This document shows, piece after piece, positions 7,245 to 15,033 of a stretch of DNA of 44,899 nt. This stretch comes from Gammaproteobacteria bacterium (GTDB lineage: Bacteria; Pseudomonadota; Gammaproteobacteria; Acidiferrobacterales; UBA6901): assembly GCA_016218345.1 (NCBI GenBank), contig JACREH010000079.1:1-44899 (forward strand), given 5' to 3'. The notes under the pieces were generated by a model. That model searched no databases. It was not told the DNA's origin and saw only the letters and a program-made list of their open reading frames with translations. Made by a program: the position numbers and the translations under genes. Each line of letters begins with the position of its first letter. Within the stretch, counting starts at the first letter, position 1.

Positions 7245-7799
7245 TTGCCGAATTCAAGCAAGCGCGCTCAATTCGAGCGCGTGGTGTTGCCGCACCTGAA
7301 CGCTGCCTATAATTTGGCGCGCTGGCTCACGCGCGACGATCACGACGCGCAGGACGTCTTGCAGGAATCGAGCATGCGCGCCTACCAATACCTCGATGGC
7401 TTTCACGGCGACAGCGCCAAGTCCTGGCTGCTCACGATCGTGCGCCATACCTGCTATAGCTGGCTCGAAAAAAACCGCCCGGCGGCGTTGACGACGGTGT
7501 TCGACGAACAGTTGCACGGCGCCGGCGGCGATGGCCCGCACGCCGACAACACCGTCCCGGCGGACGGCCCGGAGGCGTTATTGCAGCAAAAACAGGAGCG
7601 GCATCAGGTGCAACGGTGGTTGGAGGAATTACCGGTGGAATTCCGCGAGGTCGTGGTGCTGCGCGAGCTCGAAGGCCTGTCGTACAAGGAGATCGGCGAG
7701 ATCGCGGCGATCCCGATCGGCACGGTGATGTCGCGCCTGTCCCGCGGGCGTAACCTGCTGCAACGAAAACTCAACGGGACGGTGGACGAGGAAAGCTGA
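7245..7799 (+). CDS. ECF (RpoE-like) RNA polymerase sigma factor
   Basis: Sigma70 region 2 spans about residues 10-75 (LPHLNAAYNLARWL, DDHDAQDVLQESSMRAYQYL, AKSWLLTIVRHTCYSWLEKN). Region 4 is at the C terminus (FREVVVLRELEGLSYKEIGEIAAIP..TVMSRLSRGR). I place the start at TTG 7245 because AGAGGAA (7232-7238) is well spaced and the product (184 residues) fits ECF factors; longer in-frame starts exist upstream without such a site. The next gene is a zinc-finger anti-sigma factor starting one base after the stop. The likely role is switching on a small regulon that includes the divergent metallophosphoesterase-cupredoxin-DsrE operon. Confidence 0.88.
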   Translation: MPNSSKRAQFERVVLPHLNAAYNLARWLTRDDHDAQDVLQESSMRAYQYLDGFHGDSAKSWLLTIVRHTCYSWLEKNRPAALTTVFDEQLHGAGGDGPHADNTVPADGPEALLQQKQERHQVQRWLEELPVEFREVVVLRELEGLSYKEIGEIAAIPIGTVMSRLSRGRNLLQRKLNGTVDEES

Positions 7800-7800
7800 C

Positions 7801-8553
7801 GTGTCCTGCGAACACACTCAACAGTTGCTGGATGCCTATGTCGACGGCGAACTCGACGTCGAAAAAAGCCTGGCGATTGAACAGCACCTGAGCGCCTGCC
7901 CGGCCTGCCGAAAACGTCACGAGGCCCGCCGGTGGGTGCGGGTCGCCGTGCAATCGCAGGCGCGGTATTTCACCGTGCCCGATCCGGCCGTGCGCCGCAT
8001 CCAGGCGCACTTGGACAAGGCCGGAGGCGGTGGCCGGACGCTACCGGCACGCTGGTTGAGCCTCGCCGCTACTGCGGCGATCGCCGCGCTGCTCGGTTCG
8101 GGTACGACCTTCTGGATCGGGCGGACGTCGAGCGAGGACTTGCTGACCCAGGAGGCGGTCGCCAACCACAGCCGCTCGCTGATGGTCGCCGGCCGCATCA
8201 CCGACATCTCGTCCTCGGATCAACATACGGTGAAACCCTGGTTTAACGGCCGCGTCGATTTTTCCCCGCTGGTGGTCGATCTTACCGCCCAGGGGTTCGC
8301 GCTGGTCGGTGGGCGGCTGGACTATCTCGACAACCATCCGGTCGCGGCGCTGGTGTACCGCCACCGTCAGCATCTGATCAACCTGTTTGTCTGGCCGGAC
8401 GACAAGTCCGCGGCCGCGCCGATGCGCGCGTTCGCCCGTCACGGCTATCACGTTCTGCACTGGTCCGGCGGCGGGATGCGTTACTGGGCGGTCTCGGATC
8501 TCAACCCGGCCGACCTCAAGGCGTTCGGCGAGCTGTTGGCGACCCAGGGATAA
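7801..8553 (+). CDS. Membrane anti-sigma factor with zf-HC2 domain
   Basis: The 250-residue protein starts at GTG 7801, one base after the sigma gene. Residues 1-40 carry the anti-sigma zinc motif (HTQQLLDAYVDGEL...HLSACPAC, H-x3-C-x2-C). One transmembrane helix lies at about 82-104 (LAATAAIAALLGSGTTFWIG), leaving a periplasmic domain of about 145 residues. That domain ends in a mixed segment (HRQHLINLFVWPDD, ARHGYHVLHWSGGGMRYWAVSDL) common in transmembrane anti-sigma factors of this type. It should hold the ECF factor at the membrane until a periplasmic signal is sensed. The signal is unknown. Confidence 0.88.
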   Translation: MSCEHTQQLLDAYVDGELDVEKSLAIEQHLSACPACRKRHEARRWVRVAVQSQARYFTVPDPAVRRIQAHLDKAGGGGRTLPARWLSLAATAAIAALLGSGTTFWIGRTSSEDLLTQEAVANHSRSLMVAGRITDISSSDQHTVKPWFNGRVDFSPLVVDLTAQGFALVGGRLDYLDNHPVAALVYRHRQHLINLFVWPDDKSAAAPMRAFARHGYHVLHWSGGGMRYWAVSDLNPADLKAFGELLATQG

Positions 8554-8560
8554 AAAAACG

Positions 8561-8593
8561 AACGCCCCGCGCCGGGGAGGGCGCGGGGCGTTT
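8561..8593. terminator. Strong GC hairpin between convergent genes
   Basis: AACGCCCCGCGCC pairs with GGCGCGGGGCGTT around a short GGGGAG-like loop. An A-run (8552-8558) on one side serves as the T-run for minus-strand transcription; the plus-strand side has only TTT. It probably terminates both the anti-sigma gene and the SCP2-like gene. Confidence 0.8.
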
Positions 8594-8614
8594 GGCGAAG
8601 AAACTCCAGCGGGA

Positions 8615-9190
8615 TTATTTCGGGCAGGTCGAGCGGTCGCTGTCGACCTTGCCGCCGATCAGCAGGAAATTCGCGAACGGTCCCATATTGCCCATGGCTT
8701 CCATCATCGGGCCGTCGAACTTGAGCCGGCCGAACATCATGGCGCGCATCGGGCCGTATTCTCCGGCGCCCATTTCCTGCCAGCGCTTCGATTCGGCGTG
8801 CATGATGTAATCCATGCCGGTATCGAGCTTGGCGGTTTCGACCTTGCCGCCGTAGGTGCATATGGCCTTGCCGTCTTTCTTGCTGACGCGCATCTCGACG
8901 CGCGGGCTGGTCGGGCAATCGGTGCGGTAGATCTGCATCACCTTGAAGCCGCGCTTGCCGTCGTTGTCCGTCCAGCCGGATTCCACCAGCTTGTCGGTCA
9001 ACACCGGATCGCGATTCCAGGCGTCGCACGCCAGCGCCGCCCATTCGGCCGACATGAACACCGGTTTGGCCGCCTCGGCCGGGGCCGGGGTGGGAGCAGG
9101 GGCGGCTTCCTCGGCCGCCTGCACTCCGCCGGCCGCGAGCGTGGAAAAGACCAGGCCGATCAGGGTTGTCATTGTCTTATTAGAGTTCAT
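8615..9190 (-). CDS. Exported SCP2 sterol-binding-like protein
   Basis: The 191-residue product has a signal peptide (residues 1-25) and an Ala/Pro-rich linker (EEAAPAPTPAPAEAAKP). A C-terminal part resembles SCP2 domains (GKAICTYGGKVETAKLDTGMDYIM, then MGNMGPFANFLLIGGKV). SCP2 folds bind lipids in a hydrophobic tunnel, so a periplasmic lipid- or quinone-binding role is plausible but not shown. Cysteines near residues 55, 92, 111 and 189 could form disulfides. The start ATG 9190 has AGGAGA upstream. It forms a single-gene unit ended by the shared hairpin at 8561-8593. Confidence 0.7.
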   Translation of the reverse strand: MNSNKTMTTLIGLVFSTLAAGGVQAAEEAAPAPTPAPAEAAKPVFMSAEWAALACDAWNRDPVLTDKLVESGWTDNDGKRGFKVMQIYRTDCPTSPRVEMRVSKKDGKAICTYGGKVETAKLDTGMDYIMHAESKRWQEMGAGEYGPMRAMMFGRLKFDGPMMEAMGNMGPFANFLLIGGKVDSDRSTCPK

Positions 9191-9320
9191 CGCTTTCTCC
9201 TACTGGTTGGATGGGAAACCGGGACCGATCATGCTACTCCCCGTCCGGCAGTATGGGTAGACAGGGCCGGACGAGAAGGCGGCCGGCAGGAGCCGGGGGT
9301 CCGTCCGGCAGCCGGGGTAT

Positions 9321-9506
9321 TCACAGCAACCGTGTCTTTTCCTTGCCACAGCGGGCGCAACGCAATACCGTCACCAATTGGCCTTGTTTGACGTCGAAGC
9401 GTTTTTCGGTGGCCACCTGCCATTTGTGAAACTCGTTATGGCACAGCGTCTTGCCGGCGTTCTTTTGTTGCGGCGTGGGTTTCTTGAAGGGCAGGATCGT
9501 GGCCAT
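9321..9506 (-). CDS. Small zinc-ribbon-like protein
   Basis: This 61-residue basic protein has Cys22-His23 and His27 followed by a C-terminal C-A-R-C-G motif (Cys50, Cys53), a likely zinc site. The segment EKRFDVKQGQLVTV lies between them. Similar uncharacterised small proteins occur in gammaproteobacteria. I chose ATG 9506 because residues upstream in the longer frame are low-complexity and overlap the divergent DUF72 promoter region; no strong ribosome-binding site is visible. Its role is unknown. Confidence 0.65.
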   Translation of the reverse strand: MATILPFKKPTPQQKNAGKTLCHNEFHKWQVATEKRFDVKQGQLVTVLRCARCGKEKTRLL

Positions 9507-9588
9507 GGCGGAAGTGATGATAACCCCGCTGTCGATAGGCACCAACAGTGCTAGAAGCCGCCCGGCGCGATGCGGTAGTCTGCGGCCC

Positions 9589-10251
9589 ATGAGCGAGGCG
9601 ATCCTGATCGGCACGCGCGGCTGGGACCATGATGCTTGGCAGGGCGGGTTTTACCCCGCCGAGCTGCCGGCCGAGTGGCGGTTTTGTTATTACAGCAATC
9701 TGCTGCGCGCCGTGCTGGTGCCGGCCGCGGCCTGGGCGGGCGCGACTCCTTCCACTGTCGCGCAATGGGCGGAAGACAGCGACGCCGGATTCCGTTTCGT
9801 GCTGGAGCCGCCGCCGCTGGCGTCGGCGGTGGAACTGGCGGCGTTTCTCCGGCTCATCGAGCCGATCGCTTCCCAGACCGATGGATTCTTGGCGAGCGCC
9901 GCGTCGCTCGAACCCGCCCGACTCGACATGCTGCTCGCCGGCCTCGCGCGTGCGCACCCGGTCTGCGTCGACCTGCCCGCCGGCGGGCCATCGCCGGAAC
10001 TGTCGGCGTTGCTCGCCGCCCACCGAGTCGGGCGCTGTTGGCATTGTGCGTCGGAAGACATGCCCACACCGGGGGGGGAGTTGCTGGTGGCGCTGAGTGC
10101 CGGCGGCCCGGCGCCGGAACTGCGCCGGACGCTCGAGGCATTGGCGCGCTGGCAAGCGCCGGGCGGGCGCGCGGCGCTGTTCTTCGAGGGCCCGGGCGCG
10201 GCCGAAGCAACGCGCACGGCGCGGACGTTGGCGGAATTGATGGGAATATAA
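9589..10251 (+). CDS. DUF72-family protein
   Basis: The 220-residue product begins IGTRGWDHDAWQGGFYPAEL, the N-terminal signature of DUF72, a TIM-barrel-like family of unknown function. It then has LPAEWRFCYYSNLLRAVLVPAAAW. It is short for the family (about 240-300 residues) and the C-terminal half is compact and Ala/Gly-rich. Start ATG 9589 was chosen because the motif begins directly after it; the frame is open about 46 codons further upstream but overlaps the divergent small zinc-ribbon gene. No signal peptide is seen. Confidence 0.75.
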   Translation: MSEAILIGTRGWDHDAWQGGFYPAELPAEWRFCYYSNLLRAVLVPAAAWAGATPSTVAQWAEDSDAGFRFVLEPPPLASAVELAAFLRLIEPIASQTDGFLASAASLEPARLDMLLAGLARAHPVCVDLPAGGPSPELSALLAAHRVGRCWHCASEDMPTPGGELLVALSAGGPAPELRRTLEALARWQAPGGRAALFFEGPGAAEATRTARTLAELMGI

Positions 10252-10253
10252 TG

Positions 10254-10367
10254 GTGGCGGGCGGAGCCCGCTACGTATTTTTTGTATCGCCTCCGGCGGT
10301 ACAAGACCAAAGTACCTCGTGGGCGCGGCGAAACGCGCATCGAAAACAACATCGCCGGAGGCGATAC
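10254..10367. repeat. GTATCGC-headed palindromic element
   Basis: A hairpin GCGGGC-GGA-GCCCGC lies at 10257-10271. Next is a perfect 15-bp inverted repeat: GTATCGCCTCCGGCG (10284-10298) and its complement (10353-10367). An inner GGTAC / GTACC pair lies around 10298-10317. The minus-strand reading from 10367 resembles both ends of the large element at 29462-30085. It ends 8 bases before the putative mla promoter. Confidence 0.75.
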
Positions 10368-10374
10368 CAAAATA

Positions 10375-10404
10375 CTGACAATTTCCAAGCACCCCGACTA
10401 AAAT
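10375..10404 (+). promoter_or_regulatory. Putative sigma70 promoter of the mla operon
   Basis: CTGACA (10375-10380) and TAAAAT (10399-10404) are separated by 18 bp, close to the sigma70 consensus. A GC hairpin (about 10416-10440, GGCCGGCG / CGCCGCCCGGCC) lies between it and the mlaF start. Based on sequence resemblance only. Confidence 0.5.
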
Positions 10405-10461
10405 AGGCGCCCCGTGGCCGGCGGTTGACGCCGCCCGGCCCATTCACACGGAAACCGTGCC

Positions 10462-11349
10462 TTGAATCAGCCCGAGAACAAGACGAACAACGGTGAAACC
10501 GCAAACGGGCCATCCTCGGCCCGCGGCCCTCGCCTCGATCCCATCGGCGACGCGCTGGTCGAGATCAGCGATCTCACGTTCAAGCGCGACACCCGCACCA
10601 TCTTGCATAATCTTAATCTGCGCATCGCGCGCGGCAAGATCACCGCCATCATGGGCGGCAGCGGTTGCGGCAAGACCACCTTGTTGAACCTGATCGGCGG
10701 GCAATTGCGTTCCCAGCAGGGCAAGGTTCTGGTCGACGGCCTGTCGGTGCCGGACCTCACCACCGAGGAACTGTTCGCGCTGCGCAAGCGCATGGGCATG
10801 TTGTTCCAGACCGGCGCGCTGCTCACCGACCTGGATGTGTTCGAGAACGTCGCGTTCCCGATCCGCGAGCACACCCGCTTGCCGGAGGTGTTGCTGCGCC
10901 ACGTGGTGCTGATGAAACTGCAAACCGTCGGCCTGCGCGGCGCGCGCGATCTCATGCCCTCGGAACTGTCCGGCGGCATGGCGCGGCGCGTGGCGCTGGC
11001 GCGCGCCATCGCGCTCGAGCCGATGATGGTGATGTACGACGAGCCGTTCACCGGCCTCGATCCCATTTCCAAGGGCGTGATCGCCAAGTTGATTCACGAT
11101 CTCAATCACAGCCTCGGCATCACCTCGATCGTGGTGTCGCACGACGTGGTCGAGGCCTGTTCGATCTCGGATTACGCCTACCTCATGGGCGATGGCCGCA
11201 TCATCGGCGAGGGCACGCCCCAGGAGGTGCAGCAATCCAAATCCGATTACGTGCGCCAGTTCATGGAGGGCCTGCCCGACGGGCCGGTGCCGTATCAGTA
11301 CCCGGCCAGCGATTACGCCGACGATCTCATGCAAGGTGACGGACGATGA
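10462..11349 (+). CDS. mlaF: Mla phospholipid transporter ATPase MlaF
   Basis: MlaF powers the MlaFEDB inner-membrane complex, which moves phospholipids between the outer and inner membrane to keep outer-membrane lipid asymmetry. The 295-residue protein has Walker [10 protein letters not shown] (65-73), the Q-loop FQTG, the ABC signature LSGGMARR and Walker [14 protein letters not shown]. An N-terminal extension of about 30 residues precedes the ABC domain. The start is TTG 10462 with GGAAA upstream. The gene overlaps mlaE by 4 bases. Confidence 0.95.
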   Translation: MNQPENKTNNGETANGPSSARGPRLDPIGDALVEISDLTFKRDTRTILHNLNLRIARGKITAIMGGSGCGKTTLLNLIGGQLRSQQGKVLVDGLSVPDLTTEELFALRKRMGMLFQTGALLTDLDVFENVAFPIREHTRLPEVLLRHVVLMKLQTVGLRGARDLMPSELSGGMARRVALARAIALEPMMVMYDEPFTGLDPISKGVIAKLIHDLNHSLGITSIVVSHDVVEACSISDYAYLMGDGRIIGEGTPQEVQQSKSDYVRQFMEGLPDGPVPYQYPASDYADDLMQGDGR

Positions 11350-12125
11350 ACCTGTTCGCCTATCTGGGCGCTTGGGCGATGGGCACGTTTGAGCGTGTCG
11401 GCCGCGCCAGCCTGTTCCTGTACGAAATCGTTGCCGGTAGCGGCCAGTTGTTCCGGCGCTTTACCCTGGTCATCCAGCAGGTGTACGCGGTCGGCGTGCT
11501 CACGCTGCTTATTATTATGGTATCGGGACTGTTCGTCGGCATGGTGCTGGGGCTGCAAGGCTACAATACCCTGGTCAAATTCGGCGCCGAGGAGTCGCTC
11601 GGCCTGCTGGTGTCGCTGTCGCTGGTGCGTGAACTCGGGCCGGTGGTGACGGCGCTGCTGTTCGCCGGCCGCGCCGGCTCGGCGCTGACCGCCGAGATCG
11701 GCCTGATGAAGGCCACCGAACAATTGGCCGGCATGGAGATGATGGCGGTCAACCCGGTGACGCGCGTGATCGCGCCGCGCTTTCTGGCCGGCGTGATCGC
11801 CATGCCGCTGCTGGCGGCGATGTTCAGCGCCGTCGGCGTGCTCGGCGGGCACTTGGTCAGTGTCGGCCTGCTGGGCGTCGATGCCGGCTCGTTCTGGTCG
11901 CAGATGCAAAGCGGCGTCGATTTTTACGACGATATTCTGAACGGCGTCATCAAAAGCGCGGTGTTCGGCGTTGTCGTCAGTTGGATCGCGGTGTTCGAGG
12001 GTTACGATGCGGTCCCGACCTCCGAGGGGGTAAGCCGTGCCACCAACCGCACCGTGGTGTATTCTTCGCTCGCCGTGCTGGGGCTCGACTTCGTCCTGAC
12101 GGCGCTCATGTTCAAAGGGGTTTGA
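11346..12125 (+). CDS. mlaE: Mla transporter permease MlaE
   Basis: This 259-residue integral membrane protein has about five to six hydrophobic segments and the MlaE signature around [20 protein letters not shown] and [20 protein letters not shown]. It is the permease of the MlaFEDB complex, embedded in the inner membrane and joined to the MlaD ring. Start ATG 11346 overlaps the end of mlaF, and the stop is 2 bases before mlaD, so translation is tightly coupled along the operon. Confidence 0.95.
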   Translation: MNLFAYLGAWAMGTFERVGRASLFLYEIVAGSGQLFRRFTLVIQQVYAVGVLTLLIIMVSGLFVGMVLGLQGYNTLVKFGAEESLGLLVSLSLVRELGPVVTALLFAGRAGSALTAEIGLMKATEQLAGMEMMAVNPVTRVIAPRFLAGVIAMPLLAAMFSAVGVLGGHLVSVGLLGVDAGSFWSQMQSGVDFYDDILNGVIKSAVFGVVVSWIAVFEGYDAVPTSEGVSRATNRTVVYSSLAVLGLDFVLTALMFKGV

Positions 12126-12127
12126 TA

Positions 12128-12607
12128 ATGGTTGGCAAAAAAACGCTGGAAATCTGGGTCGGTATCTTCGTTGCGGCCGGTATCGCGGCCCTGGCGATGC
12201 TGGCGTTTCGGGTCGGCAATCTGACCGCCGCCGATGTCGTCGACGGTTATAAGGTCAGGGCGTATTTCGAGAATATCGGCGGTCTCAAGGTGAAATCGCC
12301 GGTGACCATGGCCGGCGTGCGCGTCGGGCGGGTGACCGAGATCTTTTTCGACAACGAGAGTTACCGGGCGGTGGTGGTGATGAACATCGACGGCCGCTAC
12401 CGGAAGATTCCTAAGGACACCGGCGCCTCGATCAACACCTCCGGTCTGCTCGGCGAGCAGTACGTCGGGCTCGATCCGGGCGGGGACGAGGAATATCTGC
12501 GCGACGGCGACAAGATCACGCTGGCGCAGTCGGCGATCGTCCTGGAAAAACTGGTCAGCCATTTCCTGTTCAGCCAGGCGGAAAAACCGCCGCAACCGAA
12601 AAAGTAA
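12128..12607 (+). CDS. mlaD: Mla lipid-binding MCE protein MlaD
   Basis: The 159-residue protein has one N-terminal membrane helix (about residues 8-28) and a single MCE domain (YKVRAYFENIGGLKVKSPVTMAGVRVG ... LLGEQYVGLDPGG, about 40-125). It ends in a hydrophobic stretch LEKLVSHFLF. Six copies form a ring with a central channel that receives lipid from MlaC. Start ATG 12128 follows the mlaE stop directly; the longer frame upstream overlaps mlaE. Confidence 0.95.
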   Translation: MVGKKTLEIWVGIFVAAGIAALAMLAFRVGNLTAADVVDGYKVRAYFENIGGLKVKSPVTMAGVRVGRVTEIFFDNESYRAVVVMNIDGRYRKIPKDTGASINTSGLLGEQYVGLDPGGDEEYLRDGDKITLAQSAIVLEKLVSHFLFSQAEKPPQPKK

Positions 12608-12639
12608 CCGCCGCGGGTTGCGGCACTGGAGCATTGCCC

Positions 12640-13251
12640 ATGAAAAACACCATCTCCGTTGTTTTGCTCACGTTGTCGCTGGCCGTGGCCGCGCCCTCTT
12701 GGGCCAGTGCGCCTCCGGACGAGTTGGTGCGCAAGACCACCGAGGAGATCCTGGCGCTCACCAAGGCCAACCGCGAGGTCTATACCAAGGACCTCAGCAA
12801 GCTCTACAAGATGGCCGACGAAAAGGTGCTGCCGCACTTCGACTTCTCGCGCATGGCCCAGTGGGTGCTGGGCATCAACTGGCGCAGCGCCACGCCCGAG
12901 CAGCGCACGCGCTTTACCAGCGAATTCCGTACACTGCTGGTGCGCACCTACGCCACCGCGCTGCTCAACTACACCGATCAGAAAATTATTTATCTGCCGT
13001 TGGTGAGCAAGCCCGGGGATACCGATGTGGTGGTCAGGACCGAGGTCAAGCAGACCAGCGGCGGGTCGAACATTCCGATCCACTACACCTTCTATAAGAA
13101 GAATGACGACTGGAAGGTCTACGATGTCTCGATCGATGGCGTGAGCCTGGTGACGAATTACCGCAGCGTCTACGCCGGCAAGATCAAGAACGAAGGCATG
13201 GACGCGCTGATCGCGAGCGTCGCCCAGAGCAACCAGCCAGCGCGCAAATGA
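12640..13251 (+). CDS. mlaC: Periplasmic phospholipid carrier MlaC
   Basis: The 203-residue protein has a signal peptide (to about WASA, residue 24) and the MlaC/Ttg2D fold: DFSRMAQWVLGINWRSATPEQ, FRTLLVRTYATALLNY, VRTEVKQ, IPIHYTFYKKNDDWKVYDVSIDGVSLVTNYRS. MlaC ferries phospholipid across the periplasm between MlaA and the MlaD ring; mlaA is not in this window. ATG 12640 has GGAG 8 bases upstream. The gene overlaps mlaB by 4 bases. Confidence 0.95.
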   Translation: MKNTISVVLLTLSLAVAAPSWASAPPDELVRKTTEEILALTKANREVYTKDLSKLYKMADEKVLPHFDFSRMAQWVLGINWRSATPEQRTRFTSEFRTLLVRTYATALLNYTDQKIIYLPLVSKPGDTDVVVRTEVKQTSGGSNIPIHYTFYKKNDDWKVYDVSIDGVSLVTNYRSVYAGKIKNEGMDALIASVAQSNQPARK

Positions 13252-13547
13252 CCGCATCCGCCACCGACGCGGGTCCGCCCGGCCGGCAGACGCTGTCCGG
13301 CGAACTGACCTTCGCGACCGTGCCCGATCTGTATCACGCCTCGCTCGCTTGGTTCGCGGATAAATCCTTGGCGGTGGATTTCGCCCAGATCAGCAAGACC
13401 GACAGCGCCGGCCTGGCACTCATGACCGAATGGCTGCGCCTGGCCCGCGAAAAAAACTGCCGGGTCGAGTTCCTCAATATCCCCGAGCAGGTGCAGGAAT
13501 TCATCCGGGTGAGCGGGTTGCAGGACGTGTTGCTTAAAGCCGGTTGA
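13248..13547 (+). CDS. mlaB: Mla STAS-domain protein MlaB
   Basis: The 99-residue cytoplasmic protein is a single STAS domain with the typical SKTDSAGLALMTEWL segment near residue 50 and a NIPEQVQEFIRVSGLQDVL end. MlaB binds MlaF and supports its assembly and activity. It is the last gene of the mla operon. A small dyad GTTTCT (13550-13555) / AGAAAC (13562-13567) follows, without a T-run. Confidence 0.93.
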   Translation: MTASATDAGPPGRQTLSGELTFATVPDLYHASLAWFADKSLAVDFAQISKTDSAGLALMTEWLRLAREKNCRVEFLNIPEQVQEFIRVSGLQDVLLKAG

Positions 13548-13622
13548 TCGTTTCTGTATGTAGAAACTAGTATTTCGGGTAGTGGGCACTAATACATCTC
13601 GCTACAGTTAGGCTGCCAAGGT

Positions 13623-13847
13623 ATGGCGAACAGATTGGTTACAACAGCTGACTCACGGGTGGCACGTGCAGCCGTCTTATTCCTTGTATCCTCAGCACTT
13701 GGGGTCGGGGGCGCAGTATTTGCCCACTTAGGCTGGTCTGGTCTTGGCATTGTTTTCGGTACTATCGGATTGACTGGGAATCTGATTGCTCTCGTTCTAT
13801 TTTTTATGGGCGCCCGTGGCGTGTTCGGGCGGTCTGGTCGAAAGTGA
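13623..13847 (+). CDS. Small two-helix membrane protein, unknown
   Basis: The 74-residue protein has two hydrophobic helices (about 15-36 and 40-63) joined by a short glycine-rich turn, with a basic C terminus (RGVFGRSGRK). AAGG ends just before the ATG, too close for a good ribosome-binding site. Base composition and codon use are visibly less GC-rich than the flanking operons, which suggests later acquisition. It separates mlaB from the ABC exporter. I recognise no family. Confidence 0.55.
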   Translation: MANRLVTTADSRVARAAVLFLVSSALGVGGAVFAHLGWSGLGIVFGTIGLTGNLIALVLFFMGARGVFGRSGRK

Positions 13848-13870
13848 AGTCGCGCTGCTGTAACAAAAAA

Positions 13871-13893
13871 TCCGGGACAGGTATATTTTTTCT
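13871..13893. repeat. GGGACAGGTATATTTT-like repeat fragment
   Basis: TCCGGGACAGGTATATTTTT resembles a repeat motif often found near REP-associated transposase genes. Only one copy is seen here and no transposase is near. Confidence 0.3.
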
Positions 13894-13908
13894 CCAGATC
13901 GTAACGCC

Positions 13909-13938
13909 TTTCTTTGCGCCTCCGCGCCTTTGCGTCAA
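13909..13938. repeat. Half of a CGCAAAGG-type periodic palindrome
   Basis: Repeated CTTTGCGCC / CCGCGCC / TTTGCGTCAAA units correspond to the right arm of the complete copies at 14897-15003 and 16552-16627. The left arm is missing. It ends 8 bases before the ABC ATPase start codon. Confidence 0.65.
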
Positions 13939-13946
13939 ATAGTCAT

Positions 13947-14861
13947 ATGACCGCCGCGATCGAGATCAACGCCGTCCACAAACAGTACGGCGCAACACAA
14001 GCGCTGCGCGGCGTGAGTTTCAGCATCGCGCGCGGTGAATTCTTCGGGCTGCTCGGGCCGAACGGCGCCGGCAAGTCCACGCTCATCAATATCCTGGCCG
14101 GGCTGACGCGCGCCACCAGCGGCACGGCGCGGGTCGCCGGTCACGATGTCGTCGGGGAGTTCGCCAGCACCCGCCGGGCGCTCGGGGTGGTGCCGCAGGA
14201 ACTGGTGTTCGATCCGTTCTTCAGCGTGCGCGAGGTGCTGCGCATTCAGGCCGGTTATTTCGGGCTGGGCGCGGAGAACGATCCGTGGATCGACGAGCTG
14301 ATCGATGCGTTGATGCTGACCGACAAGGCCGGCGCCAACATGCGCTCGCTTTCGGGTGGCATGAAGCGGCGCGTGCTGGTGGCCCAGGCGCTGGTGCACA
14401 AGCCCGAGGTGGTGGTGCTCGACGAGCCGACTGCTGGCGTCGACGTCGAATTGCGCAAGTCGCTGTGGGCGTTCATCCAGCGCTTGCACCGCGACGGCCA
14501 CACCATCGTGCTTACCACCCATTATCTGGAGGAAGCCGAGCAGCTCTGCGATCGCATCGCGATTCTGAATCACGGCCAGTTGGCGGCGCTCGACAGCAAA
14601 CCGGCGTTGCTGGCGCGCGGCCTGGGCAAGGTGCTGGCAATCACCACCGCCGCGCCGCTCGCCGTGGTGCCGGAGGCGCTCCGCGCCAAGGTCAAGTCGC
14701 GCAAGGGCAACACCATCGAGTTCGAGCTCGACATTGCCCGCGATTCGATCGGCGACATCCTCGAGGCGCTGCGCGCCGCCGGCGCGGTCATCACCGACCT
14801 GCATACCCAGGAGCCGGACCTGGAAGACATCTTCTTGCAGATCACGCACGGAGAAAAATAA
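13947..14861 (+). CDS. yadG: ABC-2 type exporter ATPase (YadG-like)
   Basis: The 304-residue ATPase has Walker A GPNGAGKST (37-45), signature LSGGMKRR, Walker B VVVLDEPTAGVD and the H-loop TTHYLEEAEQLCD. It ends in a C-terminal domain (about 225-304) typical of drug/polysaccharide-type exporters. With the permease downstream it forms an ABC-2 exporter; the substrate is unknown. The start ATG 13947 directly follows a repeat half-arm and has no Shine-Dalgarno sequence. Earlier in-frame residues come only from the repeat. Confidence 0.92.
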   Translation: MTAAIEINAVHKQYGATQALRGVSFSIARGEFFGLLGPNGAGKSTLINILAGLTRATSGTARVAGHDVVGEFASTRRALGVVPQELVFDPFFSVREVLRIQAGYFGLGAENDPWIDELIDALMLTDKAGANMRSLSGGMKRRVLVAQALVHKPEVVVLDEPTAGVDVELRKSLWAFIQRLHRDGHTIVLTTHYLEEAEQLCDRIAILNHGQLAALDSKPALLARGLGKVLAITTAAPLAVVPEALRAKVKSRKGNTIEFELDIARDSIGDILEALRAAGAVITDLHTQEPDLEDIFLQITHGEK

Positions 14862-14896
14862 TGATCGGGAGGAAGAGAGAGGTTGTATTAGTTTTC

Positions 14897-15003
14897 AACG
14901 CAAAGGCGCCAAGGCGCAAAGGGAATAGAAGTGAAAATCAAAAACAAGGTCTCTTGGTTTAACTAAAAAACGCTTTTCTTTGCGCCTTCGCGTCTTTGCG
15001 TCA
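14897..15003. repeat. CGCAAAGG-type periodic palindrome
   Basis: Left arm 14897-14924 (AACGCAAAGG, CGCCAAGG, CGCAAAGG units) and right arm 14977-15003 (CTTTGCGCC, TTCGCGT, CTTTGCGT) are complementary around a loop of about 50 bases. It separates the exporter ATPase and permease genes, which would normally be adjacent. Confidence 0.85.
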
Positions 15004-15033
15004 AACAATCATAATTTTTCAGACACAAGAATC

